Origin: an uncultured Atopobiaceae bacterium
Lineage (GTDB): Bacteria; Actinomycetota; Coriobacteriia; Coriobacteriales; Atopobiaceae
Assembly: GCA_947303905.1 (NCBI GenBank)
Contig: CAMYZR010000069.1
Location: 1-6,992 of the forward strand
Direction of reading: 5' to 3'
DNA: 6,992 bases
This document shows, in pieces, positions 1 through 5,741 of the stretch. The notes under the pieces were generated by a model. It worked only from the letters and a program-made list of their open reading frames with translations, made no database searches and was not told the DNA's origin. Position 1 is the first letter of the stretch. Every line of letters begins with the position of its first letter. The translations under genes were made by a program, and so were the position numbers.

Positions 1-621
1 AACCTCGCCAGCCTGGGCAAGCGCCACGAGGTCGGGGCAGATGAGGATACCGCCCATGAACATGCCGAGCATCTCGCTGCAACCCAGCTGCTTTGCTGCG
101 GAGTAGCCCAAGTAGATGGGGATGAAGTAGAACGCAGCGTTGTACATCCAGGTGTTGAAGAGCTGGTAGACCTGCATGTCCTCGGTCCAAAGACCCAGAA
201 GCGACGGGCCAAGGAGCGTTGCGACCGTGCGGAAGAACGCGCCACCCATCATGATGGGAATCATGGCAACCATGGTCTTGGAGAGGTAGTTGAGGATGAC
301 GCCACCCACGTTAGCGGGCGTCCACTCGAACTTGGCCGCATCGCCCTCGTCGATGTCGATGGAACCGCCACCGGTGATGCCGAGCTTCATGACCTCGTCG
401 TAGACCTTGGTCACGTTCTGGCCGATGATGACCTGGAACTGGCCGCCGCTCCACTGGGCGCCGATGACACCGGGGATCTTCTTGATCTCGTCGATCTCGG
501 GGATGGACTCGTCCTTGAGGCTGAAGCGGAGGCGCGTGATGCAGTGGATGAGATTGGTGACGTTTTCGGCGCCGCCCACTGCGGCGAGTACTTCTTTGGC
601 GGTCTGAGCGTTGTCTGCCAT
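1..621 (-). CDS. PTS beta-glucoside-family permease, IIB-IIC part (5' partial gene, runs off left edge)
   Basis: Membrane permease of the phosphotransferase system that imports and phosphorylates a sugar, probably a beta-glucoside or related disaccharide. The visible 207 residues begin with a IIB domain (about 1-85) carrying the classic phosphocysteine motif HCITRLRF, with Cys27 as the predicted phosphorylation site, followed by the IIB core ending near GQNVTKVYDEV. A linker (about 86-103) leads into IIC, with hydrophobic segments near 106-135, 155-173 and 182-200. Family members are usually about 600-650 residues in IIB-IIC-IIA order, so some two thirds lies outside the window; whether a IIA domain is fused cannot be seen. 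The ATG at 621 is chosen because a purine-rich GAAGAAGGG lies about six bases upstream and IIB begins directly after it. A RAT site and terminator lie upstream, pointing to substrate-induced antitermination. The exact sugar cannot be read from this part. Confidence 0.93.
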   Translation of the reverse strand, partial: MADNAQTAKEVLAAVGGAENVTNLIHCITRLRFSLKDESIPEIDEIKKIPGVIGAQWSGGQFQVIIGQNVTKVYDEVMKLGITGGGSIDIDEGDAAKFEWTPANVGGVILNYLSKTMVAMIPIMMGGAFFRTVATLLGPSLLGLWTEDMQVYQLFNTWMYNAAFYFIPIYLGYSAAKQLGCSEMLGMFMGGILICPDLVALAQAGEV

Positions 622-704
622 GTCTGACCCTTCTTCCCCGTCGTTGCTGTCGGTGTCTTCGGGAGGGTTGTCGTGGCGATCGGCCCGCGGTGCTTCTCGG
701 CATG

Positions 705-775
705 AAAAAAGCTCCCGAAACATTACGCATGGCAACGTCTTGCAACGTCGTCATCTTGGTAATGCCTCGCGGAGC
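705..775 (-). terminator. Intrinsic terminator (attenuator) in the PTS leader, overlapping the RAT
   Basis: Read on the minus strand, the arm GCTCCGCGAGGCATTAC (775-759) pairs with GTAATGTTTCGGGAGC (726-711), giving about 16 pairs with one bulged G and two G-U pairs, followed directly by six U residues (710-705). The 32-base loop contains two copies of GACGTTGC ten bases apart. The 5' arm is also the 3' half of the RAT hairpin, so the two structures cannot form together. This is the arrangement expected for BglG/LicT control: terminator by default, read-through when the antiterminator protein stabilises the RAT. Confidence 0.85.
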
Positions 776-795
776 ATCCGCTGAGTAACACCCAA
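756..795 (-). promoter_or_regulatory. Ribonucleic antiterminator (RAT) site for a BglG/LicT-family protein
   Basis: On the minus strand the sequence starts TTGGGTGTTACT, has an inner stem CGGA/TCCG with a three-base loop TGC, and ends AGGCATTACCAA. This fits the known RAT layout of GG-TGTTACT, a variable inner stem, then AGGCA-ACC, and the outer ends TTGG/CCAA pair. It lies just downstream of a promoter candidate and overlaps the terminator arm. The protein that would bind it is not encoded in the window; a gene beside the rest of the PTS operon to the left is the likely place. The match to consensus is seen in the sequence; protein binding is inference. Confidence 0.85.
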
Positions 796-806
796 TTCGA
801 TTGTTG

Positions 807-836
807 ACTCTACCGACGTTCTCGCTGTCCTGTCAG
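807..836 (-). promoter_or_regulatory. Candidate sigma-70 type promoter for the PTS gene
   Basis: On the minus strand CTGACA (836-831) and TAGAGT (812-807) are separated by 18 bases. A transcript from it would start around 800, a few bases before the RAT, which is the usual distance for BglG-type leaders. The boxes are only moderate matches to consensus; the position relative to the RAT is the main support. Confidence 0.5.
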
Positions 837-844
837 CAACTTTA

Positions 845-872
845 TTGCCTTCACGGAACCACTGACGATAGG
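845..872 (+). promoter_or_regulatory. Weak candidate promoter for the GH2 gene
   Basis: TTGCCT (845-850) and GATAGG (867-872) are separated by 16 bases and would start transcription about 75 bases before the GH2 start codon. Both boxes match consensus poorly. No better pair was found in the region, so this is offered only as the best guess. Confidence 0.2.
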
Positions 873-954
873 TCTGTCACTCGCCTGGCAACTGGGCTTC
901 TCCCGACCCTGCGCCGTCGGATACGCTGAATGGAATACGAGGATAGGAGCACCC

Positions 955-3297
955 ATGAAACGCACCGCATTCAACGATGGTTGGACCTTCTACCGCGACG
1001 GCTCCTCTCATGGCGAGCGCGTCACCCTCCCCCACGACGCCATGATTCACGCGCCGCGCTCCGCCGACGCCCCCTCCACGGGCGAGCAGGGCAACTTTGC
1101 CGGCGGCAGCTATCGCTACGAGAAGCGCTTCGTCGCACCGAGCAAGCCCGGCCGCACCATCCTGCAGTTTGGCGGCGTGTATCGCCATGCCAAGGTGACG
1201 CTCAACGGGCACGAGGTCGGAGGCTGCGCCTATGGGTGGAGCCCCTTCTTTGTCGACCTCACCGACGCGCTTATTGCTGGCGAGGAGAACGTGCTCGAGG
1301 TGACCTGCGACAATGCCGCACAACCCGATTCGCGCTGGTACACGGGCGCTGGCATCTTCCGTCCCGTATGGCTGTGGGAGGGCTCCGAGAGCTGCATCGA
1401 ACCCGAGGGCGTGCGCCTGCGCACCGTCTCGCTCGACCCGGCGATGGTTGAGGTCGAGGTTTCCGCTGACGAGGGCGATGTGCTGGTCGAGCTCATCGAC
1501 CAAGACGAGGTTGTGGCCTCGGGATGGGGCACCCAGCTCACGCTCAAGGTCCCCGACGCCCGACCGTGGAGCGCCGAAGATCCGCATCTGTACACGTGGC
1601 GCGTGACGCTCTCGCGCGAAGGCGAGACGCTTGATGCGGCGCAGGACAGCTTTGGCATCCGCACGCTCGCCTGGAGCACCGAGGGCTTCTTCGTCAACGG
1701 CGAGCGTACCTTGCTACGCGGCGGCTGCATCCATGCGGACTGCGGCATTCTCGGTACGGCAGCGGAGCCCGCAGCCGACCGCCGGCGCGTGCGCATGCTC
1801 AAGGAGGCTGGCTACAATGCGCTTCGCTCGGCGCACAACCCCGCTTCCGACGCAACCGTCGAAGCCTGCGACGAGTACGGCGTCTACCTCATGGACGAGG
1901 CGTGGGACCAGTGGTTCTGGCACAAGAACCCCCACGATTACGCCGACGAGTGGCGTGAGAACCACATTGCCGACCTCGATGCGCTCGTGGCGCGCGACTA
2001 CAACCATCCGTCGGTGGTCATGTGGTCCATCGGCAACGAGGTGAGCGAGCCCAGCTGTGACGAGGGCCTCGCCGCCATCGACGAGATGGTCGCCCACCTG
2101 CATGAGGCTGACGCCACCAGACCCGTGACCTGCGGCATCAACCTCGCCATCCTCGGCAGCGCAGCCAAGGGTCATTCCGTATACGATGCCGAGGGCAACG
2201 AGGAGAAGGACGACAACGCTGGAGCCGGGCTCAACAGCAGCACCTTCAACGCGCTCACGCAGGTCATTGGCACAGGCATGAACTACCTCGCCAACCTGCC
2301 CGCATACGACAAGGCCTGCTCCCCGGCGCTGGACCGACTGGACATCGCCGGCTACAACTACGCGCGCGGACGCTACCCACTTGAGGGCAGGGCGCATCCC
2401 GGCCGCGTCATCGTGGGCTCGGAGACCTTCCACGGCGACGTGGTGCGCAACCTCCACGCCATGGAGCGCCTCCCCTACCTCATCGGAGACTTCACCTGGT
2501 CCGCTTGGGACTACTTGGGTGAGGCGGGCTGCGGAGCCTGGAGCTATGGCGACAAGGACACCGCCTTCCAGAAGTCCTATCCGTGGCTTCTTGCCAACCA
2601 AGGCGCCATCGACATCTGCGGACAGCCCAATGCTGAGCTCTTCCTCGCGCAGGCCGCATGGGGACGTGCGACCGAGACGCCGCTCATCGCCGTGCAGCCG
2701 CTCGGGCAGGGCACCAAGGCATCGCGTGCCATCTGGCGCTTCTCCAATGCCATCCCCAGCTGGAGCTGGAAGGACTGCGATGGCGAGCGCGCCGCCGTGG
2801 AGGTGTACTGCGATGCGCCGGTCGTGGAGCTGCGCCTCAACGGGCGCTCCATCAGTCGCAAGCGCCCACGCGGTTGCATCTGCCGCTGGAGCGTGCCCTA
2901 CGAGCCCGGCGAGCTGACCGCCACGGCGCTCACCGCGCGCGGCGAGGTGCTCGGATCCACGACCCTGCGCTCGGCAGGCGACGCCAAGGCGCACCTCGAA
3001 GCCGAACCCTATGAGGCGGTACCCGGTGCGGTTGTGTTCGTCGACGTAACGGTAGCCGACGAGGAGGGAACGGTCGAGTCGCTCGACGACCGGCTGCTTG
3101 ACGCACACGTGGAGAAGGGCGAGCTGCTGGCGTTTGGCAGTGCGCGTCCGCGGACGGAGGAGCGCTTTGACGCAGGCAGCCACACCACTTACTTTGGCTA
3201 TGCGCAGGCCGTCATCCGCCTCGGTGCGACCGGCTCCGCCACGCTCAAGGTGCGCGACCGCTACACCGAGGATCTCACGAGCCTCACGCTTGGCTAA
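955..3297 (+). CDS. Glycoside hydrolase family 2, beta-galactosidase-like
   Basis: A 780-residue retaining beta-glycosidase, most likely cleaving terminal beta-galactosides inside the cell; no signal peptide is visible. The order is an N-terminal sugar-binding jelly roll (about 1-155, with LPHDAM and GGSYRYEKRF), an immunoglobulin-like domain (about 165-240), a TIM barrel (about 242-550), a DUF4982-like domain (about 600-635, SWSWKDCDG and VELRLNG) and a C-terminal beta domain. The acid/base is predicted as Glu362 in WSIGNE and the nucleophile as Glu490 in VGSETF. Other family marks are RGGCIHAD with His260, SAHNP near 293-296 and MDE near 313-315. The start is supported by AGGAG five bases upstream. 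The gene is divergent from the PTS gene, converges on the ROK kinase and ends at a strong hairpin. GH2 also includes beta-glucuronidases and beta-mannosidases; the DUF4982-type tail favours beta-galactosidase, but substrate remains unproven. Confidence 0.9.
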   Translation: MKRTAFNDGWTFYRDGSSHGERVTLPHDAMIHAPRSADAPSTGEQGNFAGGSYRYEKRFVAPSKPGRTILQFGGVYRHAKVTLNGHEVGGCAYGWSPFFVDLTDALIAGEENVLEVTCDNAAQPDSRWYTGAGIFRPVWLWEGSESCIEPEGVRLRTVSLDPAMVEVEVSADEGDVLVELIDQDEVVASGWGTQLTLKVPDARPWSAEDPHLYTWRVTLSREGETLDAAQDSFGIRTLAWSTEGFFVNGERTLLRGGCIHADCGILGTAAEPAADRRRVRMLKEAGYNALRSAHNPASDATVEACDEYGVYLMDEAWDQWFWHKNPHDYADEWRENHIADLDALVARDYNHPSVVMWSIGNEVSEPSCDEGLAAIDEMVAHLHEADATRPVTCGINLAILGSAAKGHSVYDAEGNEEKDDNAGAGLNSSTFNALTQVIGTGMNYLANLPAYDKACSPALDRLDIAGYNYARGRYPLEGRAHPGRVIVGSETFHGDVVRNLHAMERLPYLIGDFTWSAWDYLGEAGCGAWSYGDKDTAFQKSYPWLLANQGAIDICGQPNAELFLAQAAWGRATETPLIAVQPLGQGTKASRAIWRFSNAIPSWSWKDCDGERAAVEVYCDAPVVELRLNGRSISRKRPRGCICRWSVPYEPGELTATALTARGEVLGSTTLRSAGDAKAHLEAEPYEAVPGAVVFVDVTVADEEGTVESLDDRLLDAHVEKGELLAFGSARPRTEERFDAGSHTTYFGYAQAVIRLGATGSATLKVRDRYTEDLTSLTLG

Positions 3298-3334
3298 ACG
3301 CGTCTTTGAGGTTTGCGATTTGGGGATACTCTCC

Positions 3335-3400
3335 CGACACAAAAAGGGGCAGCCCCCAGTGTCCCACAGCGGGACATTGAGGCTGCCCCCTTTTGTGTCG
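3335..3400. terminator. Bidirectional intrinsic terminator between convergent GH2 and ROK genes
   Basis: An outer stem (GACACAAAAAGGGGCAGCC with GGCTGCCCCCTTTTGTGTC) matches at 18 of 19 positions, and the flanking C3335/G3400 pair too. Inside it a second stem GTGTCCC/GGGACAT closes on the loop ACAGC. Each strand has a GC-rich stem followed by a run of T (TTTT on plus, TTTTT on minus), so it can end transcripts from both sides. It begins 38 bases after the GH2 stop and ends 8 bases before the ROK stop. Confidence 0.92.
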
Positions 3401-3407
3401 CGCAGCG

Positions 3408-4325
3408 CTACTTGTCCTTGCGCAGGTGGAAGGCCAGAGCGCCGATGAGATTGGCCTCGTTGCCAAACTTGCAGGTCACGATCTCGGGCTTGCCATAGGG
3501 CAGGAAGTCAATGTAGGGATCGAAGAGCGCGTCCACGGCGTCCTTGATGATCTGGGTCGTCTCGGGACGGGCGCTGATGCCACCACCGATGGCATAGCGC
3601 TCAAGGTCGAGCACGCTCTGCAGCGAGCAGATGCCGGCAGCCGCCTCCTCGCCAAAGGTCTTGAGCACGTCGGCGGCAATCGGATCGCCTGCCTCGTAGG
3701 CATCAAAGAGCATGATGCCATCGGCTTTCTCGATGCCCTTGATGGCACCGTACTTGCCGGTGATGGAGCCGGCAGAGATGTGTGCCGCCCACATGATGCC
3801 GATGTTGCCCCAGCCCAGACCGTTCTTGACGCCCTCGTGGTCGGTGATGAAGGCGGAGAGCTCGCCGGCGCCGCCCGTGGCACCCATCCACACCTGGTTG
3901 TTGATCACGATGCCGCCACCGATGCCAGTGCCAAGCACCAGAACGGCACCGGAATTGACGTCTGCCAGGGCACCGATCCAGTTCTCGGCGCTCGCTGCGC
4001 ACTTGCCATCGTTTGCGATGGTGCAGGGCTTGCCAAACACCGCGCCGTACTTCTCGGCTGCGGGATACTCGTGCACCCACTGGAAGGCGCCACCCGTGTG
4101 TGCGATGCCCTTGTCCGTGTCGATGCGGCCCGGCATGGAGATGGCCACGCCCTCGTAGTCGTAGCCAGCCACCGCGTCGCGCACATCGGCGAGCGCCTGC
4201 AGCGTGCCCTCCTCGCTGCCCGTCACGGCCGGAACCTTGCCCTGCTCGATGAAGGTTGCCTGGTCGTCCATGATCGCGTACTTGATGAACGTGCCACCGA
4301 TATCCAAAACCAGATACTGTGCCAT
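3408..4325 (-). CDS. ROK-family sugar kinase (glucokinase-like), zinc motif absent
   Basis: A 305-residue cytoplasmic ATP-dependent kinase that likely phosphorylates a free hexose such as glucose, or an amino sugar, feeding it into glycolysis. It opens with the phosphate-binding motif LDIGGTFIK (DIGGT at 8-12), has the predicted catalytic base Asp106 in IANDGK, and a second ATP-site motif LGTGIGGG at 131-138. The substrate region reads GATGGAGELSAF (148-159). The CxCGxxGCxE zinc cluster of most ROK kinases and repressors is missing, and there is no N-terminal helix-turn-helix, so it is a kinase and not a NagC/XylR-type repressor. The ATG at 4325 is preferred over an in-frame ATG 30 codons upstream because DIGGT then sits at the usual distance from the N-terminus and a G-rich stretch lies five bases upstream. 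Its convergence on the GH2 gene suggests it may use the sugar that enzyme releases. The precise substrate cannot be read. Confidence 0.9.
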   Translation of the reverse strand: MAQYLVLDIGGTFIKYAIMDDQATFIEQGKVPAVTGSEEGTLQALADVRDAVAGYDYEGVAISMPGRIDTDKGIAHTGGAFQWVHEYPAAEKYGAVFGKPCTIANDGKCAASAENWIGALADVNSGAVLVLGTGIGGGIVINNQVWMGATGGAGELSAFITDHEGVKNGLGWGNIGIMWAAHISAGSITGKYGAIKGIEKADGIMLFDAYEAGDPIAADVLKTFGEEAAAGICSLQSVLDLERYAIGGGISARPETTQIIKDAVDALFDPYIDFLPYGKPEIVTCKFGNEANLIGALAFHLRKDK

Positions 4326-4343
4326 GAATGCCCCCGTTCCCTT

Positions 4344-4368
4344 TTGCCACAATGACAACTCAGTTATA
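4344..4368 (-). promoter_or_regulatory. Candidate -10 box and small palindrome upstream of the ROK kinase
   Basis: On the minus strand TATAAC (4368-4363) is a good -10 box and would give a leader of about 30 bases. No good -35 box is found at 16-18 bases. Just downstream, 4344-4358 reads TTGCCACAATGACAA on the plus strand, an imperfect palindrome (TTG.CA...TG.CAA) at the expected transcript start, a possible operator. Both are weak, sequence-only calls. Confidence 0.35.
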
Positions 4369-4489
4369 CGACAGGGGTGTGCCTCGTTGGCACAGATATC
4401 GGCCCGTGGAGACACATCACGGCAGCACGGACTCGGTCGTTACCATCCGAGGCATTGCCGTTTGGTTGCAAGGAGGCTTCTTTTTGTCT

Positions 4490-4540
4490 CCAAAATGCGC
4501 GCGGACGCGCTTTTGGTCGTATCGTGTTCTGGCAACACGA
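4490..4540 (+). promoter_or_regulatory. Two consecutive hairpins in the asnA leader
   Basis: The first (4490-4516) pairs CCAAAA-GCGCG with CGCGC-TTTTGG around the loop CGGA, with one bulged T; its inner GC stem is followed by TTTT. The second (4522-4540) pairs TCGTGTT with AACACGA around the loop CTGGC and ends six bases before the Shine-Dalgarno site AAGGAG at 4546-4551. They could form an attenuator or control ribosome access. No T-box sequence (AGGGTGG-type) was seen, and no match to a known riboswitch was recognised. Confidence 0.45.
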
Positions 4541-4557
4541 GGAGTAAGGAGCCGATC

Positions 4558-5559
4558 ATGACCACCATCCCCGAAGGCTACGTACCAGAGCTCTCGCTCT
4601 ACGACACCCAGCGCGCCATCGAGCGCATCAAGCTCGTCTTCCAGGCCAAGCTTTGCGCGGCGTTGCATCTCGTGCGCGCAACCGCGCCTTTGGTGGTGGA
4701 CCCCGCAACGGGCATGAACGACAACCTCAACGGCGTCGAGCGTCCCGTGGACTTCGACGTGCCGGCCGTCGGCTTTGACGCCGAGGTCGTGCAGTCGCTC
4801 GCCAAGTGGAAGCGCTATGCCCTCAAGCGCTACGACCTGCACGTGGGCAAGGGCATCGTCTGCGACATGAACGCCATCCGCCGCGACGAGGAGCTCGACA
4901 ACCTGCACTCCATCTACGTTGACCAGTGGGACTGGGAGAAGGTCATCGAGGACAAGGAACGCTGCCCCGAGTACTTGCGCGACGTGGTGCGCCGCATCGT
5001 CACCGCCATCTGCGGCACGCTCGACGAGCTCAAGTGGTACTACCCGCAGCTGGGAACCGAGCTCGACCGCAACGTGACCTTTGTCACGGCACAGGAGCTG
5101 GAGGACCTCTACCCCACCCTCGACCCCAAGGAGCGTGAGCAGCGCTTCGTCTCCGTGCACCGCACCACCTTCATCCAGGGAATCGGCGGTGCGCTGAAGT
5201 CCGGCAAGCCTCACGACGGCCGCTCCCCCGACTATGACGACTGGAGCCTCAACGGCGACCTGCTCTTCTGGCACGAGCCGCTGAGCTGTGCACTCGAGGC
5301 GTCGAGCATGGGCATCCGCGTGAGTCCGGAGTCGCTCGACCGCCAGCTGACGATCGCTGGCTGCGACGACCGTCGCGAGCTGCCCTTCCACAAGATGCTG
5401 CTGGCCGGCGAGCTGCCTGCGACCATCGGTGGTGGCATCGGCCAGAGCCGCCTGTGCATGCTGCTTCTGGGTTGCGCCCACGTGGGCGAGGTGCAGGCGA
5501 GCGTGTGGGATGCCGAGACCATGGAGACCTGCGAGGCGGCGGGAGTGCACCTGCTGTAG
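4558..5559 (+). CDS. asnA: Aspartate-ammonia ligase (asparagine synthetase A)
   Basis: Makes asparagine from aspartate, ammonia and ATP in the cytoplasm, using a fold related to class II aminoacyl-tRNA synthetases. At 333 residues it matches the usual length of about 330. Family blocks are present in order: LNGVERPV (about 58-65), SLAKWKR (80-86), DMNAIRRDE, VDQWDWE (121-127), TAQELEDLYP, SSMGIRV, and the C-terminal nucleotide-binding block TIGGGIGQSR (289-298) followed by GEVQASVW. No key region looks missing. The ATG at 4558 is chosen because AAGGAG lies six bases upstream and the protein then begins as family members do; the open frame extends further upstream but without family sequence. 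The gene stands alone, divergent from the ROK kinase. It uses free ammonia rather than glutamine, unlike AsnB. Confidence 0.97.
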   Translation: MTTIPEGYVPELSLYDTQRAIERIKLVFQAKLCAALHLVRATAPLVVDPATGMNDNLNGVERPVDFDVPAVGFDAEVVQSLAKWKRYALKRYDLHVGKGIVCDMNAIRRDEELDNLHSIYVDQWDWEKVIEDKERCPEYLRDVVRRIVTAICGTLDELKWYYPQLGTELDRNVTFVTAQELEDLYPTLDPKEREQRFVSVHRTTFIQGIGGALKSGKPHDGRSPDYDDWSLNGDLLFWHEPLSCALEASSMGIRVSPESLDRQLTIAGCDDRRELPFHKMLLAGELPATIGGGIGQSRLCMLLLGCAHVGEVQASVWDAETMETCEAAGVHLL

Positions 5560-5579
5560 CGCCCAACCGCATAAAGTTC

Positions 5580-5618
5580 CAATCGCCCCCTTGCCGTTCT
5601 GCGACATGGGGGCGATTG
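5580..5618 (+). terminator. Stem-loop after asnA, possible terminator without U-tract
   Basis: CAATCGCCCCC (5580-5590) pairs perfectly with GGGGGCGATTG (5608-5618) around a 17-base loop, 20 bases after the asnA stop codon. No run of T follows, so it may be a weak or Rho-assisted terminator or an mRNA-stabilising hairpin. Confidence 0.55.
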
Positions 5619-5680
5619 CGTTGCACCACCCGAACCTGAAAGGACTTTGGCTTGGGGCATGTCCCGTGAACGCGAACGGT

Positions 5681-5712
5681 TTCAAGCTTCCTTAAGGTCC
5701 GCGTCCTATGAT
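5681..5712 (+). promoter_or_regulatory. Candidate activator-dependent promoter for the beta-helix lipoprotein
   Basis: TATGAT (5707-5712) is a good -10 box about 30 bases before the start codon. Where a -35 box would be expected there are two similar hexamers, TTCAAG (5681-5686) and CTTAAG (5691-5696), ten bases apart. Direct repeats of roughly one helical turn in this place are typical of OmpR/PhoB-type response-regulator sites. The -10 call is moderate; the activator site is inference. Confidence 0.4.
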
Positions 5713-5741
5713 GCTCGGCAGCGTAATGAAAGGAGCGCGCC

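Larger units (their letters stand above)
622..954. other. Divergent regulatory region between PTS gene and GH2 gene
   Basis: This 333-base stretch has no convincing gene. Its minus-strand half holds a promoter candidate, the RAT site, an intrinsic terminator and about 80 bases of leader before the PTS start. The plus-strand half ends in the Shine-Dalgarno site AGGAG at 945-949, five bases before the GH2 start codon. The plus-strand promoter is not clear. Reading frames that cross the region lack ribosome binding sites and family-like sequence. Confidence 0.7.

Noticed and set aside
311..754. A 147-codon minus-strand open frame crossing the PTS start and leader
   Set aside because: It is Arg-rich, out of frame with the PTS IIB domain, and starts inside the loop of the leader terminator.
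861..881. Inverted repeat ACTGAC/GTCACT upstream of the GH2 gene as a possible operator
   Set aside because: The arms match at only five of six positions with a nine-base gap, which is likely by chance; no second copy was seen nearby.
1714..3342. A 542-codon open frame on the minus strand opposite the GH2 gene
   Set aside because: It lies wholly antisense to a gene with clear GH2 motifs, its translation has no recognisable family sequence, and GC-rich codon use commonly leaves such frames open.
3393..4355. A 320-codon plus-strand open frame opposite the ROK kinase
   Set aside because: The minus-strand protein has intact ROK motifs; the plus-strand translation is Ala/Val/Asp-rich without domains, and it would start inside the terminator hairpin.
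4204..4557. Upstream in-frame extension of asnA
   Set aside because: The extension overlaps the ROK gene and has no family sequence; the start at 4558 has a strong Shine-Dalgarno site and gives the normal AsnA length.
4326..4557. T-box leader for asnA
   Set aside because: The conserved T-box sequence and a terminator/antiterminator pair of that type are absent.
4417..5685. A 422-codon minus-strand open frame opposite asnA
   Set aside because: It mirrors asnA, which has all family blocks, and its own translation resembles no family.
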